A stretch of DNA of 64,000 bases from Helichrysum umbraculigerum (taxonomy: Eukaryota > Streptophyta > Magnoliopsida > Asterales > Asteraceae). Positions 35,606 to 44,739 of this stretch are shown one piece after another; position 1 is the first letter of the stretch; each line of letters begins with the position of its first letter. The position numbers were made by a program, and so were the translations under genes. Below the pieces are notes generated by a model. It made no database searches, was not told the origin of the DNA, and worked only from the letters and a program-made list of their open reading frames with translations. The stretch spans positions 7,449,001 through 7,513,000 of the forward strand of contig CATIUR010000006.1 of assembly GCA_949592205.1 (NCBI GenBank), in the 5' to 3' direction.

Positions 35606-38600
35606 TAGCTCAAGGTCGCGTTTGATGTAGAATCAGTGAATAATTGAGGATACTTGAGTCTCATTTGGTCTTCCCATTCCCAGGTGAATTCCGGACCGCG
35701 CCGCGAATTCCACCTGACCTTAACGATGGGAATACGACTTTGTTTGAGTTGTTTGACCTCATGGTCAACGATTTCTGCAGGTTCCTCAACAAAATGGAGT
35801 TTGTCATCGATGCGAATCTCGTCCAGTGGTATGATAAGTGTCTCATCAGACAGGCATTTCTTCAGGTTAGAAATGTGGAAGGTGGGGTGCACGCTGCTGA
35901 TTTCGGATGGCAGCTGCAATCGATATGCCACGGGGCCAATCCTTTCGAGGATCTCAAAAGGCCCAATGTATCTGGGGTTTAATTTCCCACGTTTACCAAA
36001 TCGGATTACGCCTTTCCAAGGCGAAACTTTTAAGAGTACTCGATCTCCAACCTGGAACTTGAGTGGTTTGCGTCTCACGTCAGCGTAACTTTTCTGACGA
36101 TCACATGCGGCTTTGAGTCGGTTTTGGATTTCCACAATTTTCTCAGTGGTGGCGTGTATGAGTTCAGGACCAGTGAGTTGACTATCTCCTACTTCAGTCC
36201 AACAGATCGGTGATCGGCACTTACGACCGTATAGTGCCTCAAAAGGTGCAGCTTTGATGCTGGCGTGATAGCTGTTATTGTACGAGAATTCGCACAACGG
36301 TAGATGTCTTTCCCAGTTTGCACCGAAGTCAACTACGCAAGCTCGTAGCATATCTTCCAGGGTTTGAATGGTTCGTTCACTTTGGCCATCGGTTTGAGGA
36401 TGGTACGCGGTGCTCATATCGAGACGAGTACCCAATGCTTTTTGAAGTGACTGCCAAAAGTGAGAGGTGAAGTGGGCATCTCTGTCAGAGATGATCGAGA
36501 TTGGAACGCCGTGTTGAGAAACGATTTCCTTGATGTATATTTGTGTGAGGCGCTCCATTTTATCGTTTTCCTTGATTGCCAGGAAATGAGTAGATTTGGT
36601 GAGGCGGTCAACGATCACCCAAATGGTATCGCAACCGTTCGACGACTTGGGTAGTTTGGTTATGAAATCCATGGCAATTTGTTCCCATTTCCATTCAGGG
36701 ATTTCAGGTTGTTGGAGTAAGCCGGAAGGTTTCCGATGTTCGGTTTTGACTTTCGAGCAAGTAAGACACTTGCTGACATAAGTGGCGATTTCGGCTTTCA
36801 TGTTCGGCCACCAATAAAATTCCTTGATTCCGTGGTACATTTTATCGGATCCCGGATGGATAGAATATTTGGACTTGTGAGCCTCATCCATCACCAAGTC
36901 TCGTAGGTTCCCAAAATTAGGCAACCAGATTCGGTTTGAGAAATACCTAATCCCGTTAGGTCTGATTTCGAATTGTTTGTCAATACCCCGCAAGGCTTCG
37001 GTTTTGACGTTTTCAGGTTTTAGGGCTTCGATCTGAGCGGTATGAATCTGAACGGTAAGATCGTTGTGAATGGTCATACTGAGGGCTCGGACTCGAAGTG
37101 GTTTTGGCCGTTCCTTTCGACTGAGGGCATCGGCAACAACATTTTCCTTCCCTGGATGATACTTGATTTCACAATCGTAATCGGTGAGCAACTCGACCCA
37201 TCGACGTTGCCTCATATTGAGATCCTTTTGATCGAATATATGTTGGAGACTCTTGTGGTCGGTAAAGATTGTGCACTTAGTGCCGTATAGATAATGTCTC
37301 CAGATTTTGAGAGCAAAAACGACAGCTCCTAGCTCGAGGTCATGAGTGGTGTAATTCTTTTCGTGAATCTTGAGTTGTCGTGAAGCGTAAGCTATGACCT
37401 TGTCTCGTTGCATCAGAACGCAACCGAGACCTTGATGAGAAGCATCACAGTATACCACAAAGTCATCGGTGCCTTCGGGTAATGATAGAATAGGAGCACT
37501 GCAAAGCTTTTGTTTGAGTAGTTGAAATGCTGACTCTTGTTTATCAGTCCAATCGAACTTTTTGTCTTTCTGAGTCAGTGTCATGAGTGGTAGGGCTATT
37601 TTTGAGAAGTTCTCGATGAATCGTCGATAATACCCGGCCAGTCCTAAAAACTGTCGTACTTCTGTTGGAGTTGTCGGCGGTTGCCAATTTTTGATAGCCT
37701 CGATTTTTGAAGGATCTACATGAATTCCCTGACTATCGATAACGTGTCCAAGAAATTGAACGGTTTGTATCCAGAATTCACATTTGGAGAATTTGGCGTA
37801 AAGCTCCTCGTTTCTAAGTAGTTCTAGAATGGTTCTGAGGTGTTGTGCGTGTTCTTGTTCGTTTCGCGAGTATATGAGTATGTCATCGATAAAGACAATG
37901 ACAAACTTGTCGAGGTAAGGCTTGCACACCCGATTCATAAGATCCATGAATATAGCCGGTGCATTGGTTAGACCGAATGGCATTACCTGAAATTCGTAAT
38001 GCCCATAACGGGTTCTGAAAGTAGTTTTCGGGATGTCGGCATCGCGAACACGTAATTGATGATAACCCGATCGAAGATCGATCTTTGAATAGAAGCTCGA
38101 CCCTTGTAGCTGATCGAGCAGGTCATCGATTCGTGGAAGTGGATAACGGTTCTTGACGGTCAACTTGTTCAACTCTCGGTAGTCGATGCACATTCTGAAT
38201 GAACCGTCCTTCTTTTTAACAAATAAGACCGGAGCTCCCCAAGGCGAAGAACTAGGTCTGATGAATCCTCTATCCAGGAGTTCCTGTAACTGGGTGGACA
38301 GCTCCTGAAGTTTCGATGGGGCTAAACGATATGGTGCTCGGGCCACATGTGCAACGCCTGGCACGAGATCGATTGAGAACTCAACCTGTCTTTGTGGTGG
38401 TAGACCAGGTAGTTCTTCGGGAAAGACTTCTGGAAAGTCTCTAACAATAGGTACATCCTCAAGTCGCTTCTCCTCCGACTTTTTCTCCGTGATATGTGCG
38501 AGGATTGCAGGATAACCCTTTCTCAGAAATTTTCGGGTTTTCAAACAGGAGACGATGTTTAGTCTCGTCCCACCGGTCTCCCCCTGTATGATTAGGGTTC

Positions 38601-40056
38601 GACCGACGGCAAGAGGGATGCGGACGATTTTGTCATAACAGATGATTTCGGCTCGATGTTTGGATAACCAGTCTATACCCACGATGACATCGAAACTTCC
38701 AATTTCAACGGGCACAAGATCGATGGAAAAGGTTTCATCAGCTAGGTTTAAAGTGCAATTAGGTATCACACTATTGGCTACTATAAGTTTCCCATTTGCT
38801 AGCTCTACAGTGTACTTAACATCTAAGGCAACAGGAGTGATGTCAAGTAGTGGGCAAAACTCATCAGAGATAAAGCTTCTATCAGCACCAGTATCAAATA
38901 GAACAGAAGCAGTTAAGTTGTTGAGGAGGAAGATACCCGAGACCACATTCGGGTCTTGACGGGCGTCCCCGGAGTTGATTACGAAGGCTCTACTTCGGGT
39001 GTTGTTGTTGTGGCTGTTGCGGTTGTTGTTGCCCTGGTTCTTCAGTTTTGGGCACGTGTCCCTGAAGTGCCCGGGGTTCCCACACTCAAAGCAGACCTTA
39101 GGTGGTCTAGTGTTGTTGGAATTGTTGTTGGCAGGTGATCGACAATCCTTGGTGAGGTGGCCATACCTCTTGCAATTGTTGCAAAAGGGACCACAGGAAC
39201 CTTCATGGTGGCGGCTGCACTTGGAACAATAGGGTTTGTTCCCAGTGTAGCCCCGCTTGGTGTCGGTGGTGGTGTTGTAGGCTTTAATGGTGTCGGGTTT
39301 CTTGTTTTGGTGATTAGGATGGTTGTTGTGGTGGTCGGACCACTTTCGTTTGTTGTTGTGGGAGGATGAAGTAGGTGGTTCTGATTCCTGGCTCATTGCC
39401 ATGAGGTCTTTGGCTAATAGGATTGTACAGTCGATGGTGGTTTGATTAGAAGAGGCGACGTGCCCCCGAACAGGTTCCGGAAGGCCAAGGATGTACTTCC
39501 TGATTTTATCGGGTTCTGTGCTCACCATAGCTGGGCGGAGAGCAGCGAGTTGCTGGAACCTGGTGGTATAACCATCGATATCACTACCCTGAACCTTTAG
39601 GTTCCAGAACTCCTCGTCCAGCTTTTGGAGTTTGTCGATCGAACAGTACTTGGCGGTGAGTTTTGCCTTCAAGTCCACCCAAGAGAGTTGGTAGGCAGTG
39701 TCAGCACCCACTGACTGGGAATATGAGTTCCACCAAGAGTGGGCATCATCCTCGAGGGAGCAGGTAGCGAAGTTAACTTCGTCGCTCTCCGTGCATTTGC
39801 TGACGCGGAAAACGGTCTCCATCTTTTCGAACCATCTGATTAGTCCGATGGCTCCCTCAGTACCCTTGAAGCTTGAGGGTTTGCAGCTTTGGAAGTCCTT
39901 GTAGGAACAAGGCTTTGTGGCAGCAGCAGCAGTTTCAGCAGTGTCGCTGTTTCTTCCGGAGTTCAATGAGGAATTCCGGGCCAATGCTTCTGTCACAGCA
40001 TGGGATATGAGTGATGCAAGCTGAGCATCAGAGAATGGTCTCGTCTTCGGCGGCAT
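35605..40056 (-). CDS. X Gag-Pol polyprotein, intact, 1483 aa
   Basis: ATG at 40056 (MPPKTRPFSDAQ), one uninterrupted frame. Domains: capsid-type region about 50-215 (HSWWNSYSQS at 107); CCHC knuckles 292-305 and 322-335; aspartic protease DTG 388-390; RT about 590-770 with FIDD at 722-725; RNase H with D871, E908, D933; integrase zinc finger H1060, H1067, C1097, C1100; integrase core D1150, D1191, E1227; GPF 1365-1367; chromodomain about 1427-1473. All catalytic residues I can check are present, so the protein may be active. It would assemble particles, copy the RNA and insert the cDNA. Family: Ty3/gypsy chromovirus, most like Tekay/Del. Gag and Pol share one frame, so no frameshift or readthrough site is needed. 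Its own 3' LTR is split by Y, which should impair further movement of this copy but not necessarily protein supply. Confidence 0.96.
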   Translation of the reverse strand: MPPKTRPFSDAQLASLISHAVTEALARNSSLNSGRNSDTAETAAAATKPCSYKDFQSCKPSSFKGTEGAIGLIRWFEKMETVFRVSKCTESDEVNFATCSLEDDAHSWWNSYSQSVGADTAYQLSWVDLKAKLTAKYCSIDKLQKLDEEFWNLKVQGSDIDGYTTRFQQLAALRPAMVSTEPDKIRKYILGLPEPVRGHVASSNQTTIDCTILLAKDLMAMSQESEPPTSSSHNNKRKWSDHHNNHPNHQNKKPDTIKAYNTTTDTKRGYTGNKPYCSKCSRHHEGSCGPFCNNCKRYGHLTKDCRSPANNNSNNTRPPKVCFECGNPGHFRDTCPKLKNQGNNNRNSHNNNTRSRAFVINSGDARQDPNVVSGIFLLNNLTASVLFDTGADRSFISDEFCPLLDITPVALDVKYTVELANGKLIVANSVIPNCTLNLADETFSIDLVPVEIGSFDVIVGIDWLSKHRAEIICYDKIVRIPLAVGRTLIIQGETGGTRLNIVSCLKTRKFLRKGYPAILAHITEKKSEEKRLEDVPIVRDFPEVFPEELPGLPPQRQVEFSIDLVPGVAHVARAPYRLAPSKLQELSTQLQELLDRGFIRPSSSPWGAPVLFVKKKDGSFRMCIDYRELNKLTVKNRYPLPRIDDLLDQLQGSSFYSKIDLRSGYHQLRVRDADIPKTTFRTRYGHYEFQVMPFGLTNAPAIFMDLMNRVCKPYLDKFVIVFIDDILIYSRNEQEHAQHLRTILELLRNEELYAKFSKCEFWIQTVQFLGHVIDSQGIHVDPSKIEAIKNWQPPTTPTEVRQFLGLAGYYRRFIENFSKIALPLMTLTQKDKKFDWTDKQESAFQLLKQKLCSAPILSLPEGTDDFVVYCDASHQGLGCVLMQRDKVIAYASRQLKIHEKNYTTHDLELGAVVFALKIWRHYLYGTKCTIFTDHKSLQHIFDQKDLNMRQRRWVELLTDYDCEIKYHPGKENVVADALSRKERPKPLRVRALSMTIHNDLTVQIHTAQIEALKPENVKTEALRGIDKQFEIRPNGIRYFSNRIWLPNFGNLRDLVMDEAHKSKYSIHPGSDKMYHGIKEFYWWPNMKAEIATYVSKCLTCSKVKTEHRKPSGLLQQPEIPEWKWEQIAMDFITKLPKSSNGCDTIWVIVDRLTKSTHFLAIKENDKMERLTQIYIKEIVSQHGVPISIISDRDAHFTSHFWQSLQKALGTRLDMSTAYHPQTDGQSERTIQTLEDMLRACVVDFGANWERHLPLCEFSYNNSYHASIKAAPFEALYGRKCRSPICWTEVGDSQLTGPELIHATTEKIVEIQNRLKAACDRQKSYADVRRKPLKFQVGDRVLLKVSPWKGVIRFGKRGKLNPRYIGPFEILERIGPVAYRLQLPSEISSVHPTFHISNLKKCLSDETLIIPLDEIRIDDKLHFVEEPAEIVDHEVKQLKQSRIPIVKVRWNSRRGPEFTWEWEDQMRLKYPQLFTDSTSNATLS

Positions 40057-40337
40057 AATTCTTCAAATAAAAGAAATAAAATTTGTGAGATTTTCGTATG
40101 ATGATAAAGGTTGTCACAGACGTTTATGTACATAAGTGGTAATACACAACATCAATATAGAACGATAAGTAATATGAGTTGAAACAGTAGTGACATTCGA
40201 TCGATAATACGAGTTCAAAAGTTACATCCGTGGGTTTATTACAAAAGGTGTCGGGAATTGTTACTTCCGACCGAACTACTAGTGTAGCGTTTAGGTAGTT
40301 ACTAGGTTACAAGATAGATTACAAGGCAAGATCTACA
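40057..40337 (-). other. Spacer between ORF0 and Gag-Pol of X
   Basis: 281 bp. Ends on the minus strand in TTTCTTTTATTTGAAG followed by AATT and the Gag-Pol ATG, an acceptor-like context shared with Z. Confidence 0.5.
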
Positions 40338-40829
40338 CTAGTCTTGACGCAGATTGAATTGTTCCATCATCGTGACAAGACGGTCTACAGTATTTGCAAG
40401 TCTGCTGGCTTGTCGGGCGTTATCTTCTGCTAGTGCTAGTCGTTGGGTTAATCCACGGGCATACTCTTCTGCTTCCCGTGAGCGCTGTTCACATTCTTCC
40501 ATCCTTTGTCGCAGAAGGGCATTTTCCACGTTTATTTCTACTACTTGGTTGCGAAGGACATCCATATTGTTGTTTGTGGTTTCGAGGTCATCGGAGACTT
40601 GTTCGATGCGCTCGAGGGATGTAAGTCTCCAGTTTTCGTTCGTTTCCTGCAGTACGACATCCATGGTACGTAGTTGTTGATCATGGCGGTCTAGTCTAGC
40701 GGCTAAGGCTGGCAAGCTGAAGTGGGTGGGATATGGGCCAGCTCGAGGCATCCTAGCGTTCCTCCTAGCTACCCGTGGGTTGTACCACCCGGATTGAGAA
40801 CGCGATGAGTTGGGCGGTGTGTTTTCCAT
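40338..40829 (-). CDS. ORF0 of X: 163-aa predicted coiled-coil protein upstream of gag
   Basis: ATG start (MENTPPNSSRSQSG), intact, two residues longer than the Z copy. Same layout: basic Ser/Arg/Pro N-terminus, then a long helical region with heptad-like Leu/Val/Met spacing and alternating acidic and basic residues. Replacements relative to Z cluster in residues 1-50 and about 95-120; the central block LQETNENWRLTSLERIEQ is invariant. It lies on the same strand as Gag-Pol, about 310 bp after the primer site. Function unknown. Ogre/Tat elements are known to carry an ORF upstream of gag, but I see no similarity by eye. Confidence 0.8.
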   Translation of the reverse strand: MENTPPNSSRSQSGWYNPRVARRNARMPRAGPYPTHFSLPALAARLDRHDQQLRTMDVVLQETNENWRLTSLERIEQVSDDLETTNNNMDVLRNQVVEINVENALLRQRMEECEQRSREAEEYARGLTQRLALAEDNARQASRLANTVDRLVTMMEQFNLRQD

Positions 40830-41141
40830 TTCTGAGACAAAGCGTTAGTAGGAGTGAGGCCTATATTTATATGATACTTATATAATATAGCCTATTGAGT
40901 GTCTAGCACAGACAAGTTTAAGTCCCGGTTCTCTCGAGGTCAGAGTCAACTAGTGTATTCCTGTTCAACATAACCGTTTCAGACCTTACATCATCTTTCC
41001 GTAATTGTACATAGTTGATCAGGCTATGTTAAATTAAAGTCGTATGCTGTAATTCCTGAACCAGTCATGCCTAATAAGAAAATACTGCCTAATGGTCATA
41101 GTCTAGGCCCACTAAATGCAACCTAGTTCACTATAACCTTA
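40830..41141 (-). other. X leader between primer site and ORF0
   Basis: Non-coding leader of 312 bp, homologous to that of Z. Confidence 0.6.
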
Positions 41142-41155
41142 GGCTCTGATACCAA
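41142..41155 (-). promoter_or_regulatory. Primer binding site of X (initiator tRNA-Met)
   Basis: Minus strand TTGGTATCAGAGCC, 2 nt inside the 5' LTR. Confidence 0.92.
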
Positions 41156-41157
41156 TC

Positions 41158-43666
41158 TGTAACACCCCCAAATTTACTGTTTAGCGGAAGCATACTTTGG
41201 GTGTTACTAATCAATAATCAAAGCACAAGATATATAGCAAACGACTCTATATGCGTCGTTTTAACAAAATATATTGATATTAAAATGTTTACATCATTTA
41301 CAGCCAATACATAGCTCGTGTTCGATTAAATGAGAGATTTCAGTACATAAGTACTTGAACAAAATATACTAATGCAAGAAAATCTCAAATGTTTGCATGC
41401 TGACTCGAGCTATTGATCCCCTGATGCAGTCCAAAAGCTTAGTACCTGCGATACATGCTAAAATGGGTCAGCTAAAGCTGGTGAGCTCACAGGTTTGAAA
41501 TAACATATAAGTTGTATGAACCGCAAGATTTAAGTAATTGAATTGCATCCAGCAATTGATAATGTAAGTGTATACAGCCATGAGCACATAGTTGAGCTTA
41601 ACTCGAGGGTCGGGTCCCCTATAGAGAATTCCGAGCGAGGTGCCTCCACGAGTGCCTAATCAACACTCGTCTTCCCAAATATTAGTACATCCGTTTACCC
41701 GGTTAGTTCTTGCTAACCCGGATGAGGTGGGTCAATCCTATATGGTACCATATACTAATATTCACGCTACAACGTATTAACAACTATGCTGACGGAGGAC
41801 TTTAAATGATTAGTGTGTAAAACTCATGTAGTATGTAAAAGTTGTACTTGCGTTCACATGTTAAGAATAAGCATTGTATCACACCCCTGAGTAAAACAGT
41901 AAAACGAGGGGCTATGAGACTCACCTGAGTCTAGCGAGTTTAACTTAATAACTTTGATTGATTAGCCGAGTAATGAAGTCCAAAGACTTGTAACCTGAGG
42001 GTGTCCACGACACGCGATGGTTATAAATGTGAGTAGGTATCTATCAAGACTACCTTGTAGTTGTCTGTCCAACTAGAATGTCCAAATTACATTTGGTTGA
42101 TTGATTCGAATGTTTGAAAATATGTACGGCCCGTTGGTGATGGATTTGTAATAATAATCTCAACTATTATTATTTTGGTCGCGAAACATTATACTTGAAT
42201 AGTATGTTTCAATGTGTTTTAGAAGTTGTATCACACGAGTATTTGAAATTGTGCAAGTTTATTACTTGGTGAGAAATATGCCTACGGAATCTAAGTACGG
42301 GGGTCCGGGGGCTGGCCCCTGGCTGGGGTCGAGATGCCAGGTCAGCTCGAAAATTTTTTATTTCAACTATATTGCTTTGGTGAAAAACGCATCTGGGATC
42401 TGAATTTGGGTAAAATCGAGTGATAAATTTCGAGTCTCGACACTTAGTAAAAATTTGTGTTTTTGAGGTTCTGGTTTGTGCGACGTTAGGTGCGACGTCG
42501 CAGATCCTGACTGCGACGTTGAGCATGGCGTCGCTATGTGCGACTTTCGCAATTTAATGCGACGTTGTACGTGGCGTCGCTATATGCGACGCTGTTGATT
42601 TCTACGACGTAAGGGCTTGCGTCGCTAAGTGCGACGTGGTAAGGTATTAGTGACTTTAAGGCTGATGTCGCTATTTGCGACGTCGCAATTTAATGCGACT
42701 TTGTGACTGACGTCGTAGCATGCGACGTCACGAGGGGTTTTGCGACGTTGAAGCTAACGTCGCATAAATCGGGTCCAAAAGCGACGTTACGGTCTGATGG
42801 CCGGAAAATGTGTCGAAAACGAGTTTTTCGGTTTCCGTTCGGTCTAAAACTTTTACCCAACCCATATTTGGACATTATAAGTTGATACAAACCACTAACA
42901 AGCAAAAACACTTAAAAACGAGAGATTTCGGGATTTGTCGGAAACTTACAAAATGTTGGATGAAAAATCCTAAAAGATAGGATGATGGATCGTGATGTCG
43001 TGGTCGTTTTTCTCCAAACGAGTGGTGTGATCCGAGCGCGTTTGATGGTAGTTTTTGGTGGATTAGTGTGATGTTGGTGGTGGTTTGTTTGAGAGAAAAA
43101 GGAAGAGAGGAGAGGGAGAGGGGAATGAGAAATGAGAAAAGAAAGTGGGATGTGGAGGTTTAACCTCCTATTTTTCAGTCTCCGCAATCGTGGTCCGTGC
43201 GGTGTTCGTTTACTCCGTCGTTTAAACGTTTTAATATTTATTTTACGCGTTTAATTGGTGTTTTAGAATACGAAATTTACTCGTTATTTTACTTGAAATA
43301 TTTCATCAATTATTTAATAATCGGGTTAAAATGTAACTTAGATTTGTTTGCGCGTTTAAAATTTTTCAGTATAGACGTTATCTGTACAATATAATATGAG
43401 TGTGAAATATTATAGAATAATATTTTTGGATATAATTGTGTTGTTAAATAATATTAATTTATTTAATAAAATTGTTCACCAACGTCCGTTTTTAATTGAA
43501 CCGAATTACATTCGATTTAAATTGCGTACGATTTAATCAAATCGCATTTTCGTATATATTCAACAATATATATTTCGATACATAAATTAGCCTAATACAG
43601 AACTAATTACATGTATTTACAGTGAATTAGGCACTAATTACTAGTCCTAATTTGGCGGGTGTTACA
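41158..43666 (-). repeat. 5' LTR of X (2509 bp)
   Basis: Intact LTR with TGTAACACCCCC start and GGGTGTTACA end, followed by CCTAA. Contains a GCGACG cluster (42478-42790) and putative splice sites (41924, 41446). Confidence 0.94.
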
Positions 43667-43671
43667 CCTAA

Positions 43672-43797
43672 CTTCAAATTGACTGGTTTAAACAAAGAAT
43701 TATACCTTAGAATGAATGAATTAGTAATTAGAAGCTTCAATTTACTTTAACCCTAGCTAGATTTTGTTTTCTTCTTCTTGCCCTTTGCTCCCAATCG

Positions 43798-43845
<48 letters not shown>

Positions 43846-44091
43846 TCGTGATTTTCTGTTTTCTGTGATATGAATACAGTAGAAGCTACAGGAGAGTGAT
43901 TTTAATATAATTATTTTCACATTACTCCGCTCAACTATGGTAACTTTCAGCTTTATCACCCTCTAACTCCATTTACTTAACGTGGTTAGTCCGACTAACA
44001 TATTTCTTAAATACAATTATATTAAACACATTACATCTTTGATATGTATATATTTTTATAACTTAGAAAATAACACTAATATAATACAATT
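43672..44091 (-). repeat. 5' LTR of G1, second part, truncated
   Basis: Continues the LTR interrupted at 15304. It matches the sequence up to about 8570 of the other LTR, then lacks the final 25-30 bp ending GGCGTTACA. The break coincides with the resumption of the RRM gene. Confidence 0.88.
43799..43841. repeat. (CA)n microsatellite
   Basis: About 21 CA units. The other G1 LTR has only a short CACTCACTCACTC-type stretch here (about 8310-8325), so the array grew after insertion. Confidence 0.95.
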
Positions 44092-44739
44092 AAATGGTTT
44101 AATGGGGCTTCGGTTCTCAATAAAAGGGTAAGAGTGGAAAGAGCTAAAAAGGATCTTTGGCTTAAATCTCCATTTGGTGCGAGAAGAGGCTGGCCAGAAA
44201 ATCACCTAAATGAGACAAAACCAAAGAAGATCATTGAAGTTGTGCTTAACGAAACTTGTGTTGCGGAGTTTAAAAAGAGTATAATCTTAGTTTCTCGACA
44301 CTTAGTAAGCTACAAAAGGACTTATAAGCTACTGGGAGAAGCAGGTATTAATGCATCTTGTCTTTCACATTGGGGAAGATATGCAATTGTGGCAACTCTT
44401 GAAGGTGAGGACCAGCTAGCGGTTTGGAAGCAAAGTAAGAAAAATCTAAAATTGGAGTTTGTTGTGTCAGATCTCTTAAATGAAGATGGAGGTCCATTTA
44501 GAAGGTATGTTTGGTTGGAAATAATAGGATTGATTCCAATCGCTTGGTCCAAAGCAACTTTTAAGAAGATTGCAGATTGTTGGGGTAAAACTATTTGTGT
44601 ACCTGACTTTACAACCCAAATGAAAGAAGTTGAATATGCTTTCATGATGATTGAAATGTCCGAGTTAAAGCCTATAGAAGAAGTGATAAACATAGAAATC
44701 AAATCAAAGTTGCATCAAATTCTCATCCGGGAGACCAAA
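44092..44739 (+). pseudogene. RRM protein, central part (LINE ORF1-like)
   Basis: The frame at 44101 continues the end of the RRM (NGASVLNKRVRVERAKKDL), then a long unknown region, then a second plait-type block (VWLEIIGLIPIAWSKATFKKI), which in Asteraceae LINE ORF1 proteins follows the RRM. Open for 213 codons up to the solo LTR at 44740. Together with 3707-4005 and 47643-48466 it was once one gene. Such proteins bind nucleic acid and act in LINE retrotransposition; no LINE endonuclease or reverse transcriptase is seen in the window, so a captured or host-derived copy is possible. Confidence 0.75.

Larger units (their letters stand above)
15305..43666 (-). mobile_element. X: complete chromovirus with intact Gag-Pol, hosting Y
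   Basis: Bounded by TGTAACACCCCC...GGGTGTTACA and by the 5-bp duplication CCTAA (15300-15304 and 43667-43671). Its 3' LTR is 15305-15589 plus 33342-35570, its internal region 35571-41157 and its 5' LTR 41158-43666. Net length is about 10.6 kb. It has a tRNA-iMet primer site, an extra ORF0, an uninterrupted Gag-Pol and a polypurine tract, so it is the only potentially autonomous element in the window, although its 3' LTR is now split by Y. Confidence 0.92.
4006..44091 (-). mobile_element. G1: Ty3/gypsy chromovirus, outermost element of the nest
   Basis: The 3' LTR (4006-8597), internal region (8598-13555) and 5' LTR (13556-15304 continued at 43672-44091) are in minus orientation. Net size without X and without the 2.4-kb rearrangement in the 3' LTR is about 9.3 kb. 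Primer site for initiator tRNA-Met, a CCHC Gag, protease, reverse transcriptase, RNase H, integrase and a chromodomain-like C-terminus place it among chromoviruses, most like the Tekay/Del clade. The right end lacks the last 25-30 bp of the LTR, so the target duplication cannot be checked, but the RRM gene on both sides shows a single insertion site. Confidence 0.85.
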
